64,000 bases of DNA from Spirodela intermedia (lineage: Eukaryota; Streptophyta; Magnoliopsida; Alismatales; Araceae): the NCBI GenBank assembly GCA_902729315.2, contig LR746272.1:4409037-4473036 (forward strand), in the 5' to 3' direction. A program made the position numbers and the translations under genes. Below the pieces are notes generated by a model that did no database searches, had not been told where the DNA came from, and saw nothing but the letters and a program-made list of their open reading frames with translations. This document shows, piece by piece, positions 1 to 12,900 of the stretch. Numbering within the stretch: the first letter of the stretch is position 1; every line of letters begins with the position of its first letter.

Positions 1-849
1 ATTTTCGTCTTACCTTCAGTTCCCCATATTCCCCATAACCAAAACTAGGCCATAATCTCTCTCTTTCTCTCTTTCTCTCTCTCTTTATCCATCAATGTAT
101 CTATTATGTGAATATTTCCTTATGGGTAAAATTGTAGAGAGAGAGAGAAATAGAAAGGGTAAACATAGAATATATGCATATTTTGTCGTTCATTAAACAG
201 AAAGCGATACCAATCTCTAAAAAAATATATATGCCACTCTCTCTCTATAGTATGCTTGCTTCTCTCTCTCTCTCTCTTAGAGAAAGAGGCAGAGCAATAA
301 AGAGTTATTTTAGAGCTTTAAAACGTGGCTATTGTATCTGCTTACTTCATTTCTCCATTCATAACATACTTTCAAGGTTCTCTCTCTCTCTCTCTCTCTC
401 TCTACATAAATATATACACGATAGATGGTGGGAAATAATTAATTTTTTGTATAGGTTTTATAAATAAATTAATTCATAAACATATAGTTTTTTTATAGCC
501 AACATGGCCAAAAGGTACTTGTAGCCAAATTATTTGCTACGAAAAATATTTTTATTTTATTTATTATAATAAAATTATTTAATACTAACCGGTAAACAGA
601 TGTCAATGTAATTTATGCGCCTATCTACGTCGAAAATAAATGTTATCCGGATAAAATAAATAAATTAAATGGGAAATTAGTATTGGAATTGGGCCAACTG
701 CGGTTCAATACTAGTTTCCGTAAATGGTCTGGGTTATGATCTCTATGTTCGGCCCATTTACTTTTTCACTGTGAAGAGGGAGGAATTCTGTCTGTCGTGT
801 AATAGGAAACCCCGACGCGACCAAAATCTTCGGAAGCATCGAAGCTTCC

Positions 850-883
<34 letters not shown>

Positions 884-969
884 AACCTCCTCTGCCCCCG
901 CCACCGCTCGCCGGAAGAGTGAGTGAGGGATGACGGCAGCGCAAAGCTGAAACCTCTTCTACTTCTCAG

Positions 970-1007
<38 letters not shown>

Positions 1008-1038
1008 CTTGTGAGCCGGTCGACATCTCGGTGGAGAA
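1..1038 (+). promoter_or_regulatory. Upstream region and leader of the RETICULATA-related gene
   Basis: There is no gene here. The first 700 bases are AT-rich with several (CT)n/(GA)n tracts, for example about 379-403. A (CCG)n tract lies at about 849-883 and a (CT)n tract at about 971-1004, just before the ATG at 1039. Pyrimidine-rich CT tracts near the start codon are common in plant 5' leaders, so 780-1038 is probably core promoter plus leader. That is inference: I see no clear TATA box. The short frames called on both strands here are low-complexity translations of these repeats. Confidence 0.5.
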
Positions 1039-3884
1039 ATGAGCCTCGCCTCATCGAGCGGCGGGCTGTGCAGACGCTCTCCCTGCTTGCGCTCCGGTTC
1101 TGACCGTGAAGATGTTGGCGATCTGTATTCCTCTTCCTCTCGGCGGGGGAGCATCAGGATGATCTCCTCTACGACTTCTCGTGGAGACTCAAGCTTCCGC
1201 CGGAGCAGTGGCGGCGGTGGTTCGCTGATCCTCGACAGCGGCGGCGGCTCTCATGGCGGCGTAGGTGGTCAGGGGAAGTTCCCCCCAGGGGATGGCGGTG
1301 GCGGCGGCGGCGATGACGGGGAGGCCCCCCAAGAGAGCGACGAGTTCGGGCCTCTGCTGAGGTTTGAGGAGGTGATGGCGGTTCTTGGGGAGAAGGGGCG
1401 GACGCTTCCGCTGGACATGTGGGAGGCGGCGGAAGCCGTCGGAATCCGGAAGCTGCTGCTCGAGAACTACCTGAACCTGCAGGTAATGAATGCCAGCGGT
1501 CGTGGCTGCTGGATCTTCTTCGTCCTCCATTTCCCCCTCCCGCTGCATCTCAACTCCTCTGCAATCTTCTCGCAGGCGATGCGATGGCCGCTGGGCCCCC
1601 TGATCGAGTTATTCCCCTGGTTCCGCAATCGGATGTTGGCAGATCCTCAGTTCCTCTTCAAAGTCGGAACCGAGGCCCGTAACTCTCTCCTCCTCCCCCA
1701 TCCCTTCCTCCCTCCTCAGGTCTGGCTCCCTATGGATTATGAGCTCATCTTCCTTCTCCTCCCCCTGTGACTAGTCCGCAGATTTGCATAGATTCGTGCT
1801 GTGCGACATTCGCGGAGGTGCAGAAGAGGGGGAAGGATTTCTGGTCGGAGTTCGAGCTCTACGTCGCCGATCTCCTGGTCGGGGTTGTGGTAGACATCGC
1901 CCTGGTGAGCATGCTGGCGCCGTACGCGCGCATTGGGAAGGTCTCTGCGTCCAAAGGGTTTCTGGCCGGAGCCGCCCGTGTCTGCGGAGCTCTACCCAGC
2001 AGGTTGGCCCTCCTCAACCTCTGCCATGATGTGGGGCACGACCTTGCTGAAGCTCACCTGAACTCCAGTGATCATCTTGCTAGAATCATGAGACATGGCG
2101 TAATCCGATTCCTCTGCTCTCTTGTGCAGCGTGTTCGAGGCTGAAAGGCCGGGTTGCAAATTCTCCAAAGCTCAGAGACTAGGAGCATTTTTTTACAAGG
2201 TATCATCTTATCTGCATTGCCTCGAACCAGAGAAAACGTCGAAGATTTGTCAGTTCATGATCGAATAGTTGCTTTTTTATGCATTCATGGATCAAGAAGG
2301 TAGGATCATCTCATCTTCATTGCCTCGAACCAGAGAAAGCGTCACAGATTCATCAGTTCGTTGATCGAATAGCAGTTTTGTCTTTTGTTAGTTTCTTGCT
2401 GGTTGGGACATTCATCTCTGTTGCAGATATCACCAAACTTAAACTCTATTATGTATTGGTGGATCTAGAAGGTAAGATCATCTCATCTTCATTGCCACAG
2501 ACCTGAGAAAACCTCGAAGATCCCTCCGTCCATGATCAGAGAGTTTTTCCTTTTTTCTGGTTTCATGTTGATTGAGATCCCGATCTCAAGAACAGATACT
2601 TACCTGACATAGAACCATTATGCATTCATGGTTCTATATATGAGGTCGTATTATCTCATCTTCCTTCCCTGAAGCCATGGAAAACCTCAAAGACCCTTCG
2701 ATTCGTGATCAAATATCAATTTTTTTTTCTCTTGTGGATTGAGATATCGATTTCAACCACAGAATGTTGCTTAATATGGAATATTTTATGCATCCATGGC
2801 CCAGGGAGTGCTGTACGGATCAGTCGGATTCACATGCGGCCTAATCGGGCAGGGCATTGCGAACATGATTATGACTGTCAAGAGGTGCTTGAGAAATCCT
2901 ATGATGATCAAAGTTATTATATTCTTCGCGAACTGATTTGTTTTTTTTTTTTTTTTTTTTGCCATTTATGGGGCTGGTTTCTTCCTCTAATGGGTCTATA
3001 ACTGCGGGTCTGATTCAGTGGTTTCAGAGTTCTATGCTAATTTTAGAGCCTTCTTGTGCTAATCCCAGGAGTGTCAAGAAATCGGAAGAAGATGTGCCCG
3101 TCCCTCCTCTTGTGAAGAGTGCTGCACTTTGGGGTATGCTGGTGCTTGTTATTTCCTAAGATTAAATATACTCATTATATCTTTTTTCCTAAGAAAATCT
3201 TCATTAAATACCCATTATGTTTCTCCAAAGAATTTTCTTATTAATAATATTATTTTTCCCAAGAAAATGCTAATTATATATATATAAGCTGCATCTTGAG
3301 CATTATCTGCTCTTCAGCTGAGATCATCTCCATGTTGTCACCAGTTGCCATATTAGGAATTATAGTGATAATTGTTTCGAATAAAACGCCTTTCGATGTT
3401 ACATTTTGCCAAAAACTGCTTTGTAGTCATTAGTTTCCCTAATAAGATTCTGATTATTCATTATTTCCCCTTCAGCAGTTCATCGCATTTTTCCATGTTA
3501 ACCCTCCAGAAAACCTCTTCAGCTTATCCTCCTCCCAACTTCCAGTTCATAGACGCCGTTCAAATCATCAGTCAACCGGGCTTTCACATAATTAAAAAAA
3601 ATGAAATAATAATCAGTAATGTTCTTGAGTCTTCTCAGGATCCCCAGGTGGGGCCCAGCTGAGCTTCCTCTTCTTCTTGTATCTTCTCAGGTGTCTTCCT
3701 CGCGGTTTCTTCGAACACCAGGTACCAGATAGTCAACGCTCTGGAACAGGTCGTAGAGTCGTCCCACCTGGCAAGGCGGGTCCCACCTGTTGCCATGGCC
3801 TTCACTGTCGGCCTCCGCTTCGCCAACAACATCTACGGGGGGATGCAGTTTGTGGACTGGGCCAAGTGGAGTGGGGTCCAGTAA
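1039..3884 (+). CDS. RETICULATA-related protein (DUF3411 family), plastid envelope type, 7 exons
   Basis: Exons: 1039-1482, 1576-1674, 1782-2002, 2130-2199, 2805-2884, 3069-3133 and 3691-3884. They join in frame to 390 aa ending in TAA. The protein belongs to the plant RETICULATA/RER family, membrane proteins of the chloroplast envelope needed for normal mesophyll and leaf reticulation; the biochemical role is unknown. Residues 1-50 are Ser/Arg-rich and acid-poor, like a transit peptide. A Gly-rich linker follows (about 55-95), then the conserved domain from about 105 to the end. Seen motifs are LLENYLNLQ, DSCCATFAEVQKRGKDFW, FEAERPGC, VPPVAMAFTVG and NNIYGG. Length fits the short RER members (RER4-like, about 385 aa) rather than the long RER5/6 forms. 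All introns are GT-AG except intron 2 (1675-1781), where only a GC donor keeps the frame. The ATG at 1039 is the first in frame after the CT-rich leader. Confidence 0.88.
2200..2720 (+). repeat. Diverged tandem repeats inside intron 4, each starting like a 5' splice site
   Basis: Intron 4 of the RETICULATA-related gene begins GTATCATCTTATCTGCATTG at 2200. Related segments begin at about 2300 (AAG|GTAGGATCATC), 2472 (AAG|GTAAGATCATC) and 2644 (weaker). Each continues with a similar CATCTTCATTGCC..GAGAAA..TCGAAGAT block. The later spacings are 172 and 172 bases, so the splice donor itself seems to have been copied along with intron sequence. Confidence 0.7.
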
Positions 3885-5028
3885 TAGAGTTCCTTGTAGC
3901 CTTTCCAAAAAAATATTATTTTTATTTTATTTTAAAGGGGGAGGGGGTGGAATAAATTATTAATCATCAATTAGTTAAGCTAAAGTATGATCATCCATCG
4001 TATTATTTTTTTATCTTAATAGGGGAGGTGTAATGATTTATTATTAATTAATTAATTAAGTTAAGGTCTGATCATCGATCAGATTTTCAGTTTTGAATTC
4101 TTGTTCTTTTTACATATATAGATAGATAGATAGAGGGAGAGAGAGAGAGAGAGAGAGAGAGTGGGTATTAGTGATCTTTATATTTTTTACAAAAAAATGA
4201 ATTATGATCGTTATTTGATCCCCTCAGTTGAACATCTCCACATTGTATCATTTGCTACATAAATGCAAAATGACTATTTTTTTTTCTGAATATAAGCCTT
4301 TATTAGCCATAATTTCACCAAAAATACTAAATCATTATTTTTCCTAGTATAGAGCTAATTGATCGTCATCCAACTAAACAGATCATAATACATATTAAAA
4401 AAAATTAAAAGCCGTTATTATATATATATATATACATATAATATATATATAGGGTAAACATCCATCTAGCTGATGGTGTCCACCATAAAAGCAAACATGA
4501 TATATCATAATACTGAAAATATAATTAAAATTCAAAATAAATCCAATCTCACGTAGGTAGTTATATTGAATGATGGATCATAATAATGAGAAAATACAAG
4601 CAGTATTTCCTATTCCCTCGTTTATTAACCACTTTTTTCCCCATTTAAGACATAATATTTCTTTCTGATGTCAAAAATCAAAGGGGTAGTTCCGTCTTTC
4701 AATTCAAATTTGGCCTCACTCCAAACTTCAATGAAGAACACAAAGAAAAAAAAACACACCGGAAATGCTTCAAAACGGATGAGTTGTTGGGGCAGAGGGA
4801 ACTCAATGTTGAATGAATAACTGGGCGAATATTTATGAGTCATTTCAATGTCTTGCATAGAAATTTTTGGCACTTTCAATGTCTTGGATAGAGAATTTGG
4901 GAACTGTCAATGATTAGAATGAATCACCATACTAAAATATACAATTTAATCCGGTGAAATAGGCAGCATTACTAAAAAACAGGGGAGAATGGTATTTTAT
5001 TTTCATCTGAAGCACATTCTATCCGAAG

Positions 5029-5064
<36 letters not shown>

Positions 5065-5406
5065 CGCAATGATAGATAATTGGGAACGGACAGGTTTGGG
5101 ACAGTTTTTTTTTTTTTAACGATTATCGATTCATGATTGAGAGGAAATTTGAGGATTGTGAACAGTGGGTGTGCACTCTGGATGGGATCATCAACCCCGA
5201 AAGTTATTATCATGGCCACAGAAGTTTATAACATCAATGTAGATCGAACCAGAACACGAAAGAGATTATAATCAAGTCTCCTGAACAAAACTAAAGCTAC
5301 GGGCGACTGTTTTTCGATGAGAAAATTGCACAAAGAGTTCTAAACTTCCATGACAGAGATGAAAACTGTTGTACTCCTCCGAGTTTTAAGGATTCTCGCG
5401 TCCTCC
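3885..5406. other. Intergenic region between convergent genes
   Basis: No gene is supported. The stretch holds the 3' flanks of the RETICULATA-related gene and of RPS16, AT-rich sequence, a (GA)n tract at about 4136-4161, (TA)n at about 4420-4450 and another (GA)n tract at about 5032-5060. Short frames here have no family resemblance. Confidence 0.6.
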
Positions 5407-5844
5407 CTACCGGTAGGACTTCTGGTAGCGGGCGCGGGCGCCGCGACCTCCGAACTTCTTGGGCTCACAGCGGCGGGGATCTGCGACAAGGAGGGTGCGG
5501 TCGTACCTGATTAGGATGTCCTTGATCTCCTTCTTGGCCTGCTCGTCGACGTACTTCTGGTAAAAGGCGACCAACGCCTTGGCGATGCTCTGACGGATGG
5601 CGTAGATCCGAGACACATGACCGCCGCCCTTGACGCGGATTCGCATGTCGACCCCCGCAAAACGGTGGCGGCCGAGGAGGAGAATGGGCTCGTATGCCTT
5701 GTGGCGGAGGATCTCCGGCTTCACGAGCTCGATGGGGCAGCCGTTGATCTTGATCAGCCCCCGGCCGCGCTTGCAGTAGGTGACGGCCACCGCGTTCTTC
5801 TTCCGCCCAAAGCACTGCACAGACTCGACCGGAGCGGCCGCCAT
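5407..5844 (-). CDS. RPS16: 40S ribosomal protein S16 (uS9), cytosolic
   Basis: A single uninterrupted frame of 145 aa. It starts [20 protein letters not shown] and ends RYQKSYR, the hallmark basic C-terminus of eukaryotic S16/uS9 whose tail reaches the decoding site of the small subunit. Other recognised family motifs are [29 protein letters not shown] and [12 protein letters not shown]. Length equals that of plant S16 proteins (about 145-146 aa). The ATG (complement of 5842-5844) is the first in the transcript frame, and the coding part has no intron. The gene is convergent with the RETICULATA-related gene and followed 1.15 kb upstream by the 3' end of ABC1K3 on the same strand. Antisense open frames over it are shadows. 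Confidence 0.97.
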   Translation of the reverse strand: MAAAPVESVQCFGRKKNAVAVTYCKRGRGLIKINGCPIELVKPEILRHKAYEPILLLGRHRFAGVDMRIRVKGGGHVSRIYAIRQSIAKALVAFYQKYVDEQAKKEIKDILIRYDRTLLVADPRRCEPKKFGGRGARARYQKSYR

Positions 5845-6060
5845 AGCTGCAACATGGAAGCAACAGTCAGACGAAAGAGCAGAGACTCAGCCGCCACCGA
5901 GGTAATAGGAAATAGTGGCGGCGCCGCCGCCGACGGTCCTTTACCTGCTTCTGCTCCGACGGGAGGCGAGAGGCGCCGCCGATGGCCTTCGAGAAAGAGG
6001 GATTATTTAGGGCTTCGAACGAGGCCGGACAGAACCAGGAGGGTTTATCATGCGTTGCTC
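5845..6060 (-). promoter_or_regulatory. Leader and core promoter of RPS16
   Basis: Upstream of the start codon is a GC-rich stretch and then, on the minus strand, AAACCCTCCTGG (about 6040-6050) and AGCCCTAAATAATC (about 6001-6013). These resemble the telo-box (AAACCCTAA) found in promoters of plant ribosomal protein genes, though neither is an exact match. Placement close to the start is typical. Promoter boundaries are inferred. Confidence 0.45.
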
Positions 6061-6239
6061 GATAGGACGAAAATGCCCTTGTATGGTTTTCCTTGGCGGA
6101 GATTTTACAGTATTCTCCCTCTAATTATGCATACTTCGCAATTAATCCTTACGTTTACATATTTATAAATGTATCTTTTTACGAGCTTTGACGTGGGAAG
6201 GAGCCGTACTAGATGGCTCATTTATTATAAGGTAGAGAA

Positions 6240-6725
6240 AATTAGATACAATGTAATTATCTTAATATAAAAAATGTTAATATTAATTTTTTAAAAATAA
6301 ACGTGACGATCGACTGACTGGTATTGAGCTCATGCTGCCACACCAATCGAATTGATTTTATCAGAGTGTAGGGTTGACTTTATGTCACCACATCATACAC
6401 AAATAAAATATTAAAAATACTATAATTGTCTTAATATAAAATCTTATTTTCTTGGTCACACTTGATTGTGCTGTAAGCAACCTTGATGATTTGTCATCAC
6501 CTGAGTTGACCCACAAATAGAAGAAGAGAAATTTTAGATGATGATCTGATGATTAGTGGTTGACTTTTATGTCATCACATCATACACAAATAAACATTTT
6601 AAAAATAGTATAATGGTTTTAATATAAAATATTTTTTTCTTGATCACTATTGACTTTTATGTTCTAAACAAGCATGACGATTCATCGTCACAAATAGAAG
6701 AAGAAGAGATATTGTAGAGGCCCAA
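6240..6725. repeat. Degenerate tandem repeat, two long copies of about 170-180 bases
   Basis: A block beginning TTGACTTTATGTCACCACAT at about 6372 recurs at about 6561 (TTGACTTTTATGTCATCACA). Both continue with CATACACAAATAAA, an AT-rich segment with TTAATATAAAAT, TTGATCAC/TTGGTCAC and finally CACAAATAGAAGAAGAAG. A shorter related piece precedes them at about 6250-6300. There is no coding potential. The region lies between RPS16 and the 3' end of ABC1K3, whose untranslated end may reach about 6750. Confidence 0.65.
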
Positions 6726-6993
6726 GTGCAGCGATGACATACCTGAGGATTACTCTCATGCAGAATCAAGAATTTCCTTGTGTATAATATATTTACAACA
6801 TTGCATATACAAATTTCCACGTCATCAAAACGTCACTTGGATTACACTAAATTGCCACAAATGGAAAATTCTAGGGGAGAAAAAAAACCCAAAAAAGGAA
6901 AAAAAATGGTTCCTCAAGTGAGACGATGGCGTGGAGGCCGGCCCCAAGAGAGCTGAAAAGATGGGGTCTTCCTTTGAGAAGATGGTGTTAAGC

Positions 6994-9900
6994 CTAGGCG
7001 GTGCCCGTTATCAACCTCTCTTGCTGGTCCAACCTCTTCACTTTGAGAAGGCTGATGAGGACTTGGACTCCGAAGAACGCGCATAGGAAGAACATAGCCA
7101 TCGCCGGCGCCTAAATGGAGTATGAATTTGGTGAGATGAGGTGAAGTGAGATATCAAGAACACCAGATGGGATCTGCCTACCTGAATAGAGTTGAAGTGC
7201 AGGATCGTCGCGAGGTTCACGAGGCTTCCTGCCACAACAGCCTGTTCATTTTCTCAGAGGGAATTAGACAGATCCCAGCACAATCTAAATGGGGGAAGCA
7301 TGAAATATATATATATATATATTATAAGTTTTTCTGCAATTAATTACTATTCATAGATTAGTTCACTCGAGGAAGAACATCCCAAATAAGGTAAATATGA
7401 TGTGCCTTCTGGACTTACGTTGCCGATGAGTTTCTGCACGGCGGCGACTCTCTGGAACGACCTCTCAGATTCCAGAGCCCGTACTCGCAGCTTGAGATCG
7501 CCCTTCTCCTGTGAAGCAATGGAGGATCAGGGTCTGACCCTTTGACGTGTGCTGCAGGGAGGAACAGTATATGGAAACATGGGGACGTTGGTTGAGATTT
7601 CATGGCGTACCAGTCGCTGGATGATATCAGCCAGCTTCTCGACTCTGTCCGCCTGTCTGAATAGGTTATGGAAAGCACGAGCCTGTCGATCCCATCTTTT
7701 CTTTATTTCCTGAAAAAGGATGAACCGAGAGTGAGCATTTGAAGCATTTTACTCGTTCCATCCAATGCCACCCTATCCTAACTTTTATAGTAATAATAAT
7801 AATAATAAGGAACATTATAAGCTCACCTTCACAAATACCTCAACGCCAGCCTCGCGAAATTTCAGCAACTCCAGTGCATAACTGGGAAAATAAAAATAAA
7901 AATAAAAATAAAAATAAACATAAAAATAAACATAAAAATAAAAATTCAAGCATGAATTATATACTAAAAGAGGAAAAAAAAAAAGGCTGGGATCGATCAG
8001 ATAGAAAGTGGCCTGTGGAGGAAGGAGCAGAGGAGCAGAACTCACGGTTTTGCAATCTCTGTGATGTCGAATCGCGGGTCTAAACCCTTCCCAATCCCAT
8101 CCAAAACTGTTCACATAAAGGTCGTGATGAGGAGAATGCCATAGAGGGAAAGGAAGAGAGAGGTCAACGTCAATGTGGACTCTTTTTGGTAATTTTTGGC
8201 CACAAAAATTACCAGAAAATGCTCTGACAACAAATGTGAAGGTAGCAGGGAAGCGGAAGGGTTGATCAGCGGCAATTGCAAGCAGATCCTCTCCTGGACA
8301 TGAAAAAAAATCGAAGCAGAAGAAAGTTGAGCACAGAAGGCTGCTTTTTTTAGCTGAAAACGATGTCCTCTGATGTGATTCGAGGATATGAGATGACTGG
8401 TAATGGATAAGGTTACCGATTGCGGCGAGGCGTTGCTTCTTTTTCTCGAATCTTTCCTCCTTGCTCAATTGCTTCTTGAATCCGAGTTCCATGGCTGCCA
8501 TTTCTCTCTCCTTCCTCTGCGCTGCGAGGCGCTCCTCAAAGCTGAAGATTGGGGGTTCCACGAATGTCAATAAAAGAAGCTGCCCACCTGACATATCTCG
8601 ATTTATTTTCAGAAAATTAGAGATCAATCGCCACCTGTTGAGGAAGAACTGAGCTGTTCTCCTGACAGCTGTCATGTCTCCGGTGGGAACAAGCACCCCC
8701 ATTTGAATCATTGCTTGAAGAACCTGTGTTAAGGGTCAAACGGAGTTAGTACTGAACATGAGGGTGGAACGCTTCTAGGGTTTTATGTACGACCACACAG
8801 CCAATTTGGCCAAGAAAATAAAGGTTTGCAGAGTAAAAAATAAAGGAAGCAGAGTATTTTTCAGGCACACGTTTCTAGATTATGAGAGGAGTGGATGCGA
8901 TTTTCTTTCATGAAGTCAACGAGGCCTTGGCTCGTATAGATTGAAAGTATCTATGGATTTCTAAAGTCAGTGAAGAAAAATGAGAAAAATGAACTCTCAA
9001 GAACAAGCAATAAGATCGAACCTTCATCTAGATAACATTTTCCATCGAGAAAACATTATTTCCTCAACCCTCTCTGTTCTACACGAAACTATTAAATTAT
9101 AAGCGTAAATGTGATGCTTAAATATAATAAAAACAAACGCTAGTGGAGAGAGTGGCAGAAGAGCTTACTCTGTCTGGGTCCTTTTCATATACTCCATAGA
9201 AGGCTTCAAGCAGACCCTCCCTTATATTTGGGCTAATACTGCAAACAGGGAGAAAGGGATATTAGAAATAAGGATGACAGTCAGCGGATAAGTAGCTAGG
9301 GGCTAGTAAAAGAAGCCATGCACGACCTTCCCATCATGCCAAAATCGTAGAAGATAAGCCTTCCACCATTCACATCATCAACAGCAATATTTCCTGGATG
9401 CTGCAATCAGAGAAAATCTTCAGAAATAATTTTTTCTTTATTTTTCTTAAAACAGAAAGAAGATCATTCCATAGCATTTATTTCTAGGTGCAATCATATT
9501 AATTCACTTCGAAGAAATATTTTCCGTGTATGAACTTAAAATTCGATCGTCGTTTTCTTGCGTTTTCAATGCAGAGCAATACAAGGAAGAGGCAAGTACC
9601 GTTGTGCTTTTTTCTTTCTTTTTTTAACCTCCTGTTTAATGACTCAGATAAAATATGCCATATGTAGGTCTATTTGAGTTAGGTTTGACGGGACTAAATG
9701 AGGCAATCATTCTGGTGATCAGATCATGGTTTTATGCTACTAGCTGTCCAGAAAAGAAAGATTCAGTCAATGCCATTAAACTCTTCTTTGAACATTACAA
9801 AGACATGGATAAGCCATCTGTTAACCTGAGATAAAAAAAAAGAAGTGGTGGTATCTAGCCCTTGTTTGGATTTTTAGGTTCCTAAGTACTAAAAAGTTAC

Positions 9901-12900
9901 AAAACGTTCAATCAGGCAAATATATTTGATTAATGGGATTATGGCCGTCAGAATCTGTACGAAGAAGCTAAATGCACATTAAGTTTACAACAGCACAAGC
10001 CATGAAAACCCAACAGAGTGGGATATGGCTCACATTTCAATGTTCTATTTACCACAGAAACGTATCAAAACATGAGTAAAAACAAGTTCTTACACAGTAT
10101 TTTTAAAAACCGTGCAAAAGCAAACAATCAGATTCAATAAATTATGGAAATTAATTGGTTGATAGTGCAACCATACTCCATAATGCATTGGGTTCTATAT
10201 ATGTTGGCGAGTATACCGTATAAAAAAGAGTATAGAAAAGCATGATCGGGTAGCATTCCAAAGTAATGGATTTTTTTGATGGTCACTACAAAATCTGAAA
10301 AAAGACTGCATCACTCTGAAAATATCGAGCAACACAATAGTCAATTTCAATCAATTGCAATCATCATCATGTGTTTCATTAATATAGGGTTAGCTGGCAT
10401 TGGATGCCCAGCAACTCACCGGATCAGCATGAAAAAACCCATGAGATAGAATCTGTTCAAGGTATGACTCAACAGCATATCTACTTAATCTGCAATACAA
10501 TAAAATGGCTAGGTCAAACATCCAATTTTGCCAACAGAACAGGAAATAAATTAAGTCAATTAAAATGAAGTAATTTGAGAGCTGAGTCTATAGAATTCTA
10601 TTACAACAGACTAACTTGCATTTCTTACCTTTGGCGGTCAACACCCAACTCATCCAACGCTTTTATTTTATTTATTTTTATTCCAGGTACATACTCCATC
10701 GTCAGGACCTGCATTCAAGTAGCTTCTTACATAAAAAACAGAGAAGAATGAACTTTTTGGTAGAAATTAATCGAAATGAGCACGAACCTGTGGAGTGGTG
10801 TATTCCCAGTATATATTTGGTACTTTCACATAATCCAAATCTTTGAAGTTCTTGGCAAATAGCTCAGCATTAGCGGCTTCTTTGGTGTAGTCTATCTCCT
10901 GGAATCAGCAAGCAAACCATGAATCATAGAGGTACATCATACTGACTAAGTACAGCTTCTGCTGTGAAATATAAAGCATGGAACAGTCTAAGATAATCAA
11001 CCTGATACAGAACGCTGGCACACTCATCGTAAATAGCAACCCAGTCTCTCTTTGCACCATCAGACTTTGGATCGATTTTCTGAAGATATTCGGCTATAAC
11101 CTGGGAGGGACCACGAATATCTATAAATAAATAAAAATCTAAAAGAACTATACAACAAAAAAATAATGACCCTTTTCCCAATATGTAAAAGCCAAAGTAT
11201 TATAAATGTCCAAAATGGTAGATCACCACGCACAGACAAGTTCGAAAGAGATTCCACTATTAAGAAAGACTGACAAAGTGACCAATATCCAGTAAATTTC
11301 TTTTGACTTATTTGTGCACTGGGCATGCTTTCCATCAATAACATAGTGCTAACAAAATTCTCAAATCACACAGACAAGAAAAAAAATAAATCCGGTATGT
11401 AAAATAAAACAGCAACTAGAATCCATCGGGAACGTTTTTCACTAGAAAAGCAAGCTTCCACTTGCAAAGGAACGATGTCACTCTAATCCCTCAAAGAAGG
11501 GAAAAAAGTACAAAAACAGTGGCCGCTGATACTTGGTGAAGTTAGCATGCTCCTTTTCATGTGCAACCAAAAATATGCCATTGAGCGTCAACGACAGGAA
11601 AACAGGCAAACGGGATTGCCTAGTTAAAAATTTACTCAGAGAAACAAAAGTCTCAAGAACAAAAATCACTAACCCGAAGGTTCTTCAAATCAATATCAAA
11701 CAGATCCTTCAGGCCAGGACGCTGTACTTTGACCACAATTTCCTGACCTCTGAGCTTCGCACGGTGTACCTGACCTGGAAAGAAAAAAGTGCTTTAAGTT
11801 AGATCTTAAAGAACATGCTCTCAAAGGGATAACCAGCTGGAAGGTAAAAAGATGAAGCGGATCATCAACATTAAGAGAATTGAAAATTAAAAATGCGTTA
11901 CCCAGACTGGCAGCTGCAATCGGTTCGTAGTCAAATCTATCAAATATTTCACCAGCAGGACCCCCAAGTTCCTCTTCAAGTATAGAAACAGCTACTTCTG
12001 AGGGGAACGGAGGAACTTGATCCTGAAATAATATGGAGGAAAATATATATTACTTAGTGGCTAAAGTGTTTTGTCTATATCCTTATCAAGAATTAACATC
12101 ATCACAGTTGCCACATATAAAGAAGTACCTCTGGATCTATCTAAAAATTAGAACAAAATGCAAATGACTACGAATTCTTTAGATAATCTGGGAAAAATAA
12201 ATGCACTGTAAGAGTGGAGGAATACTTTATCACTATGTGGCCGTTGAAAATGCTGGAAAGATTTTGAAGGAGGAATTAAAAGATCACTGAGACCACGTAT
12301 CGCCAATGGAGTAATGGTCGTGGCCATGACAAATGAATCATGTAGCCACTAAAGCTGAAAATGTGGAGAAAAAAGAGACGGGATGTTCTATGTCTCCACC
12401 GATTCAACCAATATGATCTACCAGTAAGGATATTCACCTGAAGCTCAGATAGCTGGTCAACATATTCTTGAGCTAGTATGTCAACCCTTGTAGAAAACTG
12501 TTGTCCTATCTTGATAAATGTAGGTCCCAATCTTAAAATACTTTCCTTTAGCCACTTGGCAAGGACTTTCCTCTTCTGTACTTTCTTCTCTTCCGTCATG
12601 CCACCTGCATGTATAATAACAGATATGCTATCAAAAGGAAATTTCTTGGTTGCCAACCCAAATTGATCATAACAATAATCTGCAGTCCAGTTGCAAACAG
12701 ACAATCGAAAATACAGTTATACCAACGGAAGGTGTAATTAATATGGGGATACATGGATGATCATTATTGTTTCCAGATTGATAGTAGATCTCTAAGGTAA
12801 TGCCTTTTGTGCATTCTTGCATGATCATTATCGTCCTTGTTGTGGCTTTCCCCACTATTTAGTATCTTATCAACATAATTTAAGTCACCAGCGGATCACT

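Noticed and set aside
5617-6168. A 183-codon plus-strand frame antisense to RPS16
   Set aside because: It is a GC-rich shadow of a clearly recognised ribosomal protein gene, with no family resemblance of its own.
7815-8711. A 298-codon minus-strand open frame
   Set aside because: It reads through ABC1K3 exons 12 and 13 and several introns. Exon-intron phase and family sequence show it is not a separate protein.
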